Shown here: positions 8,417-15,660 of the stretch, piece after piece
Numbering within the stretch: the first letter of the stretch is position 1
Layout: every line of letters starts with the position of its first letter
Assembly: GCA_934233735.1 (NCBI GenBank)
Contig: CAKQGQ010000014.1
Span: 1-59,543, forward strand
DNA length: 59,543 nt
Direction of reading: 5' to 3'
Origin: an uncultured Clostridia bacterium
GTDB taxonomy: Bacteria > Bacillota > Clostridia > Peptostreptococcales > Anaerovoracaceae
The notes under the pieces: model-generated
Seen by the model: the letters and a program-made list of their open reading frames with translations, nothing else
What the model was told of the DNA's origin: nothing
The model's database searches: none
Made by a program: the position numbers and the translations under genes

Positions 8417-9130
8417 TTAAATCTTTTCAATTTTATAGCCGATCCCCCAAACGACTTTCAGATACTGCGGATTTTTCGGATCAATTTCAATCTTTTCCCG
8501 GATTCTTCGGATATGTACCGCCACGGTGTTCTCCGCACTGTATGCAGGCTCGTTCCAGACCGCCTCGTAAATCTGCTCAATGCTGAAAACCTTTCCGGCA
8601 TTCGATGTCAAAAACTTCAGAATCCCGTATTCGGTCGGCGTCACCGGGATTTGCTCCCCGTCCAGCGTCACGGATTTTTGCCCGTCGTCAATCACCAGTC
8701 CCCCTGTGGTGTAGATGTCGCTGCGGCTTTCGTTCTGTCCCGAAAGGCTGCCAAGTCGTACATAGCGCCTGAGCTGCGATTTGACCCTTGCAATCAGCTC
8801 CAGCGGGTTAAAAGGCTTCGTCACATAATCGTCCGCCCCCACATTCAGTCCCGTGATTTTGTCGTAATCCTCGGACTTCGCGGAAAGCATGATAATCGGA
8901 ATGTTCTGCTCCTCTCTGAGCTTCATGGTCGCCTGCACACCGTCCATTTTCGGCATCATGATGTCCATGATAATCAGGTGAAGCGTTTCCTTTCTCGCGA
9001 TTTCCAAAGCCTGAATCCCGTCGTACGCCTTAAAGACCCGATAGCCTTCGTTTCTGAGATAAATTTCGATAGCGCCTGCGATTTCCTTATCGTCGTCGCA
9101 GACCAGAATGTTGATTTGCTTTTGATCCAT
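8417..9130 (-). CDS. OmpR/PhoB-family response regulator (VanR-like)
   Basis: The receiver domain (~1-120) has acidic pocket D12-D14, phosphoacceptor D56 in I-I-M-D-I-M-M-P, the switch serine in I-I-M-L-S-A-K, and lysine in Y-V-T-K-P-F. The C-terminal winged-helix DNA-binding domain (~140-237) has T-P-T-E-Y-G-I-L-K-F-L and the terminal V-W-G-I-G-Y-K-I, typical of OmpR-type regulators. It is transcribed ahead of the sensor kinase (20-bp gap to the kinase ATG at 8396) and probably controls its own operon or envelope genes; targets cannot be seen from here. Confidence 0.93.
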   Translation of the reverse strand: MDQKQINILVCDDDKEIAGAIEIYLRNEGYRVFKAYDGIQALEIARKETLHLIIMDIMMPKMDGVQATMKLREEQNIPIIMLSAKSEDYDKITGLNVGADDYVTKPFNPLELIARVKSQLRRYVRLGSLSGQNESRSDIYTTGGLVIDDGQKSVTLDGEQIPVTPTEYGILKFLTSNAGKVFSIEQIYEAVWNEPAYSAENTVAVHIRRIREKIEIDPKNPQYLKVVWGIGYKIEKI

Positions 9131-9163
9131 TGTTTTCTCCGTCCCCTTCTCGTTATACTATAA

Positions 9164-9186
9164 AGGGCATTTATTACAAATGCCCT
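9164..9186 (-). terminator. Hairpin between nadE and the response regulator
   Basis: A perfect 9-bp stem AGGGCATTT (9164-9172) / AAATGCCCT (9178-9186) with a 5-nt loop lies 22 bp after the nadE stop. The following tract on the minus strand is only weakly T-rich (TTTATA), so it may be a leaky terminator. Overlapping it is a possible promoter, TTGTAA-16-TATAAC, for the regulator gene. Confidence 0.5.
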
Positions 9187-9207
9187 CACGAGTTTCTTAC
9201 GAAAATA

Positions 9208-9945
9208 TTACAATTCGAAGCAGTCCATGAATCTGAGTTTGAACGCATTAAGTTCGTGCAGGCGGTCGATTCTTGCCTTCGTCTGCTCATCGTCGATTTC
9301 GCCTGTACGGATATAGCGGTCGAGCACCGCATAAGTGAAGCCGAGATTTTCTTCGTCTGTCTTCGGCTGCAGACCGTCAATCGGGGTCTTGTCCACAAAC
9401 ATCGAAGGAAGACCCAGCTCTCTTCCGATTGCTTTTACTTCCTGCACCGTCAGCTTGCTGAGCGGGCTGAAGTCTCCGGCACCGTCGCCGTACCTTGTCG
9501 CATAACCGACCCAGTCCTCCGACAGGTTGCAGGTATTTGCCACGCGTCCGTTAAACGACTGCGAAACCGCATAGGTTGCTGCCATCCGAAGGCGCGGCGG
9601 CAGGTTGGTAATCGTCTGCGTCTGAATCGCGTCTTCTCCTGCTGCTTTCTTGATTTCTGAAATCAGATCGTTAAAACAGTCCTCAATATTGATTACATAA
9701 TGCTTGATTCCCAAATGTTCCACGAGAGCCAGCGACACATCAATGTCAAGCTGCTTTCCCTTCGGGAGAAGCACGCCGATGACCCTGTCCTTTCCGAGCG
9801 CTTCTACGCAAAGTGCCGCCACAACCGAACTGTCCTTGCCGCCGGAGATTGCCACAATCGCATTGCAGCCCTTTCCGTTTATTTCAAACCAGTCTCTAAT
9901 CCATTTTATAATATCGTCTTTTACTTTTTTTGCATCGAAAGCCAT
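9208..9945 (-). CDS. nadE: NH3-dependent NAD+ synthetase
   Basis: The 245-aa protein has the ATP-pyrophosphatase P-loop S-G-G-K-D-S-S (~34-40), T-C-N-L-S-E-D-W-V-G-Y-A-T-R-Y-G-D-G-A-G-D (substrate loop) and the C-terminal P-I-D-G-L-Q-P-K-T-D-E-E motif. There is no N-terminal nitrilase/glutaminase domain, so ammonia is the nitrogen donor for nicotinate adenine dinucleotide to NAD+ in the cytoplasm. The start has a GGAGG site. It begins only 23 bp after the TOPRIM-like gene and on the same strand, so it may be co-transcribed with the ATPase/TOPRIM pair; otherwise it is an ordinary housekeeping gene. Confidence 0.95.
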   Translation of the reverse strand: MAFDAKKVKDDIIKWIRDWFEINGKGCNAIVAISGGKDSSVVAALCVEALGKDRVIGVLLPKGKQLDIDVSLALVEHLGIKHYVINIEDCFNDLISEIKKAAGEDAIQTQTITNLPPRLRMAATYAVSQSFNGRVANTCNLSEDWVGYATRYGDGAGDFSPLSKLTVQEVKAIGRELGLPSMFVDKTPIDGLQPKTDEENLGFTYAVLDRYIRTGEIDDEQTKARIDRLHELNAFKLRFMDCFEL

Positions 9946-9968
9946 GTGATTCCTCCATATATGTATTT

Positions 9969-10472
9969 CTATTTTTTTATTCGTGCTGAACCATTTCCAA
10001 ACTGTTTAAAGCTGTTTTGCGGCAGCTTTGTCCAAAGTTTGTCTTTGTTGAATCGGCATTGTTCAAGTCGCCTTGCCAAATTACTGCATCTTATCAAGTC
10101 TCTTTTAAAGTCTTTTTTTGTTTTACTATGCGTTATCTCTTGCGCTTTGCTAATGTCACACGCGTGTATTAACACATCCTCAAAGTTCTCCACTTGTGGA
10201 ATACAAATAACCTCCTTTATTGCTTTTTGACTTTGTAAATATCCAATGTTCATCTTTAGTATCTCCGAGCTGTCAGTATCCGTATCATATACTAATACAA
10301 CAATCGTATCCTTTTTTAAAGTTCGAATTCTTGCCGCAGTAAAAAAATTTTGCACTGCATTAAAAATTTCTACCTTCCCTGCTTCGATACATCTCAAATC
10401 ACTTTTCAACACATCAACGAAGCACTTTTCATTTTCTCCTTCGACAAAATATTGATAAATCTGTTTCCCCAT
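9969..10472 (-). CDS. Small TOPRIM-like protein, partner of the upstream ATPase
   Basis: This 167-aa protein shows the two hallmarks of a TOPRIM fold: a conserved glutamate in F-V-E-G-E-N-E-K (E11; E13 and E15 nearby) and a D-x-D motif in L-V-Y-D-T-D-T-D (D63, D65, D67) after a hydrophobic strand. A later E-N-F-E-D-V-L (~94-100) is typical of the small TOPRIM/DUF4435 and RloB-like nucleases. The basic C-terminus ends in R-I-K-K. It lies 23 bp after the ATPase stop, with its own GGGGTGA site. In known defence pairs such as PARIS (AriA ATPase with AriB TOPRIM), RloAB and the fused OLD/Gabija proteins, the TOPRIM part is the nuclease effector held by the ATPase. This one is shorter than typical AriB. 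Fold inferred from motifs only; function as an anti-phage effector is an inference. Confidence 0.65.
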   Translation of the reverse strand: MGKQIYQYFVEGENEKCFVDVLKSDLRCIEAGKVEIFNAVQNFFTAARIRTLKKDTIVVLVYDTDTDSSEILKMNIGYLQSQKAIKEVICIPQVENFEDVLIHACDISKAQEITHSKTKKDFKRDLIRCSNLARRLEQCRFNKDKLWTKLPQNSFKQFGNGSARIKK

Positions 10473-10495
10473 TCACTTTCACCCCGTTATAAAAT

Positions 10496-11599
10496 TTAAA
10501 CATTCATTATATCAAAAAGAAGGCTCAAATCCGGTGCCGTGCAAAACAAGTCATTTTCTACAGCACTCTTCAGCGAGTCTGTATTGCGCTTTAAATATTG
10601 CGACGCACTAATACATTTAATCGGATGCTCTTCATCAAATACATTTTTTTTAAGAAAAACGAAAGAATGCTTAGGCAATTGCATATCTAAAATTTCAAGA
10701 TTATGTGTAGTAAAAAATAATTGTTTGCGTTCTGTGAGTTTATCTATAATTATAGATAAACAGGCTTTTTCTATATCGCTGTTCACATAAGAAAACAATT
10801 CATCGCAGTAATATAAATCATGCAGATTTGCTGCCAACGATGCTATAATATAAGCGATTTCAAGTCCTGCCTTTGTTCCGCTTGAAAGAATATTGTTGCC
10901 TACAATGATTCCATCTTTTACAATAACTGCTTGATTTTTCATTTTTATGGCAAATGTATTCTCTACTTCTGTCAATTTGACAACGCTTTTTATATCGGGA
11001 TCCAATGTTTTCAACAGCCCTTCCAAAATCGGTAAATACAATGCACTATTCGAAATTGCCTTGTATTTTACGGCATTATTATCGTCCTGCGGATATGAAA
11101 AGCTCCATCCATCTATGTCTACTTCTTCATGTGTAGTTTCTTTCCCCTCATTTCTATCCAGCCTGCCTGCACAATTTTCATAACTATCATCCTGTTTAAT
11201 TGCTGTAAAATACAGATGCACCTCTGCTTCTATATCGGGTTTTTCATCATCTGCTTTTGGCCTCATCTGTAAGTTAAAACGGTATAAATTGTTTTGTGAT
11301 GTTACAAAATCAATCAAGAGGTATGCCTCTTCATTTTTATTGTCGATGAACGATTTGAATCTTCCTGTTTCACCATCATTAAAATAATTCGCAAATATCA
11401 TAAGCAGCTTTCCAATGGTAGTCTTTCCCGTAGCATTTGACCCCATAATAATATTTACTTTCTTATAACGGAAATTTGTCCGTTCCTTTAAGTATTCACC
11501 TTCAATTGTGGAATTTACTATTTTTTTAGGATAGGACATATTCATGTGAAAGTTCTTAAAAGCAAACAAGTTGTCTGCTTTGATGTCCATTATTATCAT
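10496..11599 (-). CDS. AAA15/ABC-type (SMC/RecF-like) ATPase, probable defence-system sensor
   Basis: The 367-aa chain (start chosen at 11599) has Walker A G-S-N-A-T-G-K-T (~53-60), an ABC signature N-I-L-S-S-G-T-K-A-G (~236-245), Walker B L-Y-Y-C-D-E-L-F (D266 E267) and a switch histidine in F-F-T-T-H-N-L-E (~295-302). There are no membrane spans, and the inserted region between Walker A and signature is short, so it is not a classic SMC with long coiled coil. This is the AAA15/AAA21 architecture found in AriA, RloA and OLD-family ATPases. The longer frame to 11683 is rejected because a good promoter (TATAAT, 11655-11660) lies inside it, while ATG 11599 has a GGAGGGGG site. The coding DNA is clearly more AT-rich than neighbouring housekeeping genes, suggesting horizontal acquisition with the TOPRIM gene 23 bp downstream. 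Confidence 0.8.
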   Translation of the reverse strand: MIIMDIKADNLFAFKNFHMNMSYPKKIVNSTIEGEYLKERTNFRYKKVNIIMGSNATGKTTIGKLLMIFANYFNDGETGRFKSFIDNKNEEAYLLIDFVTSQNNLYRFNLQMRPKADDEKPDIEAEVHLYFTAIKQDDSYENCAGRLDRNEGKETTHEEVDIDGWSFSYPQDDNNAVKYKAISNSALYLPILEGLLKTLDPDIKSVVKLTEVENTFAIKMKNQAVIVKDGIIVGNNILSSGTKAGLEIAYIIASLAANLHDLYYCDELFSYVNSDIEKACLSIIIDKLTERKQLFFTTHNLEILDMQLPKHSFVFLKKNVFDEEHPIKCISASQYLKRNTDSLKSAVENDLFCTAPDLSLLFDIMNV

Positions 11600-11654
11600 C
11601 GCTCTGTCCCCCTCCGTTATTTGTTCGTATTTTGCGAAATAATTCTCTTTCAAA

Positions 11655-11684
11655 ATTATACCCTCATTGTCAAAAAAAATCAAA
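11655..11684 (-). promoter_or_regulatory. Promoter of the ATPase/TOPRIM pair
   Basis: On the minus strand: TTTGAT (11679-11684), 18-bp spacer, TATAAT (11655-11660), leaving a ~50-nt leader before ATG 11599. It supports the shorter ATPase start. Confidence 0.5.
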
Positions 11685-11922
11685 TACTTTCTACATAATA
11701 TACTGTCCTTTTCTTAAAAAAGTATGAAGGAACACTGTTTCATAATCAACTCTCCTTGTTTTTTTTGCAAAGATTTGCTATAATAGTAAGGCTACATATG
11801 GAAAAGTCTCGAAATTCTTACGAAAATCTTTCAAAAATTTCATTTTCGCTGCAATTATTTTGCGAAAAATGTAACCTTTTCCTCTGCAAGATTGATTTAC
11901 TATTGAAAGGAGAACCTCACGG

Positions 11923-12429
11923 ATGAGTGATACTTTTGTTCAGAACGAAAGTATTGAGACCATAATCCAGCGTTATAAGAGCACAATTTACGGCGTGGCT
12001 CTGTCATATACAAGCAATCGGGCGGATGCGGACGACATCTTTCAGGAAGTTTTCCTCATCTACTATCAGGTAAATCCTCAGTTTAACGACGAGGAGCACC
12101 GAAAAGCCTGGTTAATCAGAACAACAATCAATTGTTCTTTGCGGGTTGTGCAGAGCACCTACCATAAACGCGTGATTCCGATGGACCGGAACGAAATGGA
12201 TGAAGGCTCATTTCAATTTCGTACTAAGGAAGAAAATGCTGTTTACTTAGCGTTGCAGCAGCTTCCGGAGAAATACAGAACAGTTCTCCAATTATTTTAT
12301 TTTGCGGACATGTCCATAGAATCGATTAGCAGCGCCTTGAATTTAAAGGTGAGCACAGTCAAGGTTCAGCTTATGCGAGGCCGCGAAATGATGAAATCTA
12401 AACTGAAGGAGGAAGAATATCATGGCTGA
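11923..12429 (+). CDS. ECF (sigma-70 family, group 4) RNA polymerase sigma factor
   Basis: The 168-aa protein has region 2 (~10-75, D-A-D-D-I-F-Q-E-V-F-L) and region 4 (~110-160, L-P-E-K-Y-R-T-V-L-Q-L-F-Y-F then a helix-turn-helix S-I-E-S-I-S-S-A-L-N-L-K-V-S-T-V-K-V-Q-L), with no regions 1.1 or 3, so it is an ECF sigma. Its stop overlaps the start of the next gene by 8 bp (ATGGCTGA), the usual coupling of sigma and anti-sigma. It sits behind an AAAGGAG site. A TGTAACC at 11870-11876 could be the -35 of an autoregulated ECF promoter, but I cannot find a convincing -10. Confidence 0.93.
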   Translation: MSDTFVQNESIETIIQRYKSTIYGVALSYTSNRADADDIFQEVFLIYYQVNPQFNDEEHRKAWLIRTTINCSLRVVQSTYHKRVIPMDRNEMDEGSFQFRTKEENAVYLALQQLPEKYRTVLQLFYFADMSIESISSALNLKVSTVKVQLMRGREMMKSKLKEEEYHG

Positions 12430-13696
12430 CGAAATTTTTCGTAACATGGATGACTTCGTATCAAGCGACATAATCTACAGCATGAGAGAGCAGATGACCC
12501 CATCGGATGCGGTTGTTTCCTCTTTGCTTGCCAGGATTGCCGCTGACGAAACTTCCCCGGAAAGCTTTGAAAATATGCTGCCGTTTGAAACGGCTTCGAA
12601 GGTGTCGCGGATGCCTGCGAAGAAACGCGCATCCGGCCGTAATTCCATCTTAAAATACGGTACGGCGGCAGTTGCCGGTTTTCTGATTCTGGTATCGACG
12701 GTTACCATTTTCGGTAATGAAAATTCACAGAATGTCAAGAATCTGATTGACAATGTCCTCCCGGACAATGTCATAACCACTCCGCATCAGGATGATCCGG
12801 CTGTAACTGTTCCGGATGATAAAGACGGAGACAAGATGGATGTCAAGGGATCGGATAAAACTACAACCGATAAAAACGATTCTGTAGATGGTAAAAAGCA
12901 GACTGCAGATTCGAAAGACAGCAATAACCCCGGTAAAACGGACAATAAAGCACAGACACCTTCCGGTGCGGATCGCAAGAACAACGGTCACACGGCTCCG
13001 GCTCCCGATGATAATACAGTTTCCATCGGAAAGAATACAACCGGTGATGTCAGCTTCAACAGAGAAATTCTCGCAGAGGAATCCGTTTCGCACATTGCGA
13101 TTTCCGGCTCCAATTATGTAGTAGATACATCCTCAACATCCACTACAACGACATCGGAAGTCAAATCGGTTTCCCTGACGATTCCGGAAACCTCGACAAC
13201 GAACGAAGCTACGGTAACCGCGCAGGTAAAGAAGCTTCAGAATGTTTCGACGAACCTCATGGTTGCGGTCGATGTCGACGGATTTAAGGAAACACTGCTT
13301 TATACCAACGAATCCTATAAGCCGGAAACTTTAGGACAGTTCATTTCAGATTCGGGTCTGGATTCCAGCGTAACATATTCGAAAGCGGTTTACTGTAAGG
13401 GTGAGAATATCGGTTATTCATCCTATCACAGGTTCACCGTCAGTGACCTCAGGGAATTGGTTGATAACTATGCGTTCGCAGATGAGAGCGCATCGCTTTC
13501 CGGTCACAGTGCTTATTCCAATGCAGATGTACATGTATTGTTCAAGTCGACTGCAAACCCTACCGGTTCGACAATCAACTTTGGTGTCAGCGATAACGGC
13601 TATCTGTATGTGAAGATGTCTTCCGGAAAAGCGTTCACTTTCCGCATCGGAGCTGACAATGCACAGACATTTATCTCAAGCATAACCGGAGAATAA
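12422..13696 (+). CDS. Membrane-anchored anti-sigma-like protein with extracellular domain
   Basis: Residues 1-~75 are cytoplasmic and acidic, the part expected to hold the sigma factor. A single membrane span (~77-98, A-A-V-A-G-F-L-I-L-V-S-T-V-T-I-F) follows. Then comes a long Asp/Lys/Thr/Ser-rich linker (~115-200) and a folded extracellular region (~205-424) with Ser/Thr stretches, of no family I recognise. Position and 8-bp overlap with the ECF sigma gene identify it as the partner; the N-terminus lacks the His-x3-Cys-x2-Cys zinc motif of ZAS anti-sigmas. The external domain probably senses an envelope signal or is cut to release the sigma factor. A terminator follows 36 bp after the stop, so this is a two-gene operon. 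Confidence 0.75.
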   Translation: MADEIFRNMDDFVSSDIIYSMREQMTPSDAVVSSLLARIAADETSPESFENMLPFETASKVSRMPAKKRASGRNSILKYGTAAVAGFLILVSTVTIFGNENSQNVKNLIDNVLPDNVITTPHQDDPAVTVPDDKDGDKMDVKGSDKTTTDKNDSVDGKKQTADSKDSNNPGKTDNKAQTPSGADRKNNGHTAPAPDDNTVSIGKNTTGDVSFNREILAEESVSHIAISGSNYVVDTSSTSTTTTSEVKSVSLTIPETSTTNEATVTAQVKKLQNVSTNLMVAVDVDGFKETLLYTNESYKPETLGQFISDSGLDSSVTYSKAVYCKGENIGYSSYHRFTVSDLRELVDNYAFADESASLSGHSAYSNADVHVLFKSTANPTGSTINFGVSDNGYLYVKMSSGKAFTFRIGADNAQTFISSITGE

Positions 13697-13732
13697 AAGA
13701 AGTTTCTAATGTTTACGAATTTCAAAGAAAAG

Positions 13733-13767
13733 AACCCGAAGGATTAATTCTCTCGGGTTTGTTTTTT
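13733..13767. terminator. Bidirectional Rho-independent terminator
   Basis: Stem AACCCGA (13733-13739) / TCGGGTT (13753-13759), followed by a T-rich run on the plus strand and preceded by A-rich sequence, so it can serve both the anti-sigma gene and the converging CAP gene. Confidence 0.75.
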
Positions 13768-13788
13768 CGCTTATTTTTGCCTTAATTC

Positions 13789-15369
13789 TTAAATGGTTCG
13801 CACGGTCCGCTTCGCTGAATAGTCCCCGTAAACCGTGTTTTTATATGTGGTTCGGTACGCGCGGATTCTGTATTCATATTTCGTCCCGCGTGCCGCCTTA
13901 GCGTCCGTATAGGATAACGATTTCGTGCTTCCTATATACGACCAGGTATTCTTTCCGCTCACTCTGCGGTAAATTCTATAGCCGGTTGCCTTGTTGACCT
14001 TTTTCCACTGCAGCAGATTCTTTCCCGCTGCGGACACCTTTGCTGAGCGCAAGGACGCCTTAGAAAGCTTCATTGTAATGCTTTTGACCTTCGAAGGCTC
14101 ACTCTCGTAGGCCGTGCCGTTTACAATATGCTTGGCAACCACACGGTAGCTATACTTGATTCCTTCCACTGCCGAAGCATCATCAAAATACGGTTCGTCC
14201 ATGTCCGCAGAAATCAGCTTCCACTTTCCTCCGTATGCCTTCCTGTATAAATCATACACCTCAGCACCGTCCACTTCTTTCCACTCAATGCTCGGTTTAT
14301 CAACCGGATTGATGCGCAGCGAAGTAATTGCTGACGGTCCTGTCGAGTAATAGTGCTCTAAATCAAAGAAATTAACCTCATAGCCGATGTTCTTATCATT
14401 ATACGAAACATATACCGAAAATCTGTCGCCGGGACGGAACTCACCTATATTCTTCGGTTTGAAAATAATACAGCCCTTCTGTCCGTAGTTTTGATTATTC
14501 ACATAAAAGTTTCCGTCTGCGGACGCCGAACTGAAAGTCCAGATTTTGTAGTCCCGAATGCGGATCAGTGAAACGACAACACTGCTTGCGTCCACCTCTT
14601 CTCCAAGTGAAATGCTCCATGCGGAGTTCGGATCAAAAAACGAAATCGGTGTATTATACGCAGGCCAGCAAATGCCGCGTATATTTTCCGTATTTTTCCC
14701 TTCATTGCGTACATACATTGTATTAAAAGTTCCCTTAGAACCGGTAACAGAGCCAAAACCTGTCATCACAAGTGATGGGTTCAAAATCCATCTGCGGTGT
14801 CCGAGAGTCTTGATATTCGCCGAATCACTGTCATACATCCATCCGTAAAGAATTGAAGATTTCAAGCTGTTGTTCTGCCATGCAGTATGATCGATGTTGG
14901 AGTTCTGTGCTCCCTCCATCGCCATCGCCGAAAGTCCGATGTCCATTCCCGCAGGACGCTTCGGGCTGTGTGAAGCCTTTCCGTTTACATAGTTGATGAG
15001 CGCCGCCGACTGCGCCATATCCGCATAAGGATCGAACAAGTACATGCTGTCCGAAATTCCCGCAATATATCGAATCAGTCTTGCCGTATTCAGCGCTGCA
15101 ATCTGCTCTGCCAAAGCAAGTTCGCCCTCCTGATAAGGCTTTGAAATGCTTGGCTCCTGTGCATAGTTGATTTTATAGTCTTTTAGTTGGTTTCCGTTAA
15201 TGTCAAAATAAGTTTCCCCCGGTGGATGTTCCTGCGCGTAAGCTACGATTTCGTCCTGAGACGGAAATGCCACCTCCGGTACCTCCGTCAGCGCATAGGC
15301 TTCCACAGGCACAAATGCCACCATTAAAAAAAACATCATGCACAATGCAAGCAATGTGCGGTATCTCAT
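13789..15369 (-). CDS. Secreted CAP/SCP-domain protein with two Fn3-like modules
   Basis: A clear signal peptide (~1-26) ends at A-Y-A-L. Residues ~90-215 form a CAP (cysteine-rich secretory/SCP) domain: the N-T-A-R-L-I-R-Y, S-H-S-P-K-R-P and H-R-R-W-I-L-N-P segments fit its helix and histidine positions. A beta-rich part follows, then two fibronectin type III-like modules (~345-430 and ~440-526), the last ending in Y-E-Y-R-I-R-A-Y. It has no LPXTG or membrane anchor, so it is secreted or loosely wall-bound. It is a single gene between two terminator/promoter regions. The biochemical role of bacterial CAP proteins is not settled; the Fn3 modules suggest wall or polysaccharide attachment. Confidence 0.82.
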   Translation of the reverse strand: MRYRTLLALCMMFFLMVAFVPVEAYALTEVPEVAFPSQDEIVAYAQEHPPGETYFDINGNQLKDYKINYAQEPSISKPYQEGELALAEQIAALNTARLIRYIAGISDSMYLFDPYADMAQSAALINYVNGKASHSPKRPAGMDIGLSAMAMEGAQNSNIDHTAWQNNSLKSSILYGWMYDSDSANIKTLGHRRWILNPSLVMTGFGSVTGSKGTFNTMYVRNEGKNTENIRGICWPAYNTPISFFDPNSAWSISLGEEVDASSVVVSLIRIRDYKIWTFSSASADGNFYVNNQNYGQKGCIIFKPKNIGEFRPGDRFSVYVSYNDKNIGYEVNFFDLEHYYSTGPSAITSLRINPVDKPSIEWKEVDGAEVYDLYRKAYGGKWKLISADMDEPYFDDASAVEGIKYSYRVVAKHIVNGTAYESEPSKVKSITMKLSKASLRSAKVSAAGKNLLQWKKVNKATGYRIYRRVSGKNTWSYIGSTKSLSYTDAKAARGTKYEYRIRAYRTTYKNTVYGDYSAKRTVRTI

Positions 15370-15492
15370 ATGCCATACCCTCCTATGAATAAATAATTTT
15401 CAAATCCGCTTACAGTATAACATATATCTTAGAAAAAGCATATGCAAAAACGCTTATTTGACACAATTTGTTATTTTTTTTTACAAAAAACC

Positions 15493-15521
15493 TTGTTTAT
15501 GCGCTAAAAATATGGTAGAAT
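15493..15521 (+). promoter_or_regulatory. Promoter of the amino-acid permease gene
   Basis: TTGTTT (15493-15498), 17-bp spacer, TAGAAT (15516-15521), giving a ~130-nt leader before ATG 15661. Confidence 0.55.
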
Positions 15522-15532
15522 AAGTCTACACT

Positions 15533-15634
15533 TTTTCAGAAATGTTGTAAAAACATTAAATTTTCTTTCAAAGTTTGTGTGGCTCAATAATTTTCAGAAA
15601 ATGTTGTGAAAATTATAGTCCGAACTATTCGGAC
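15533..15634 (+). promoter_or_regulatory. Structured permease leader: direct repeat pair and perfect palindrome
   Basis: A near-identical ~21-bp sequence (TTTTCAGAAA[A]TGTTGT then A/G-AAAA) appears at 15533-15553 and 15591-15612. A perfect palindrome with 7-bp arms, GTCCGAA-CTA-TTCGGAC (15618-15634), lies just before the AAGGAGA ribosome site. The palindrome could be an operator or a small hairpin shielding the ribosome site. It matches no riboswitch I recognise. Confidence 0.55.
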
Positions 15635-15660
15635 AAATAAAAGGTAAGGAGAAACTTAAT

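Noticed and set aside
11599..11683. Extended N-terminus for the ATPase starting at 11683
   Set aside because: A TATAAT promoter lies inside the extension and the strong ribosome site belongs to the ATG at 11599.
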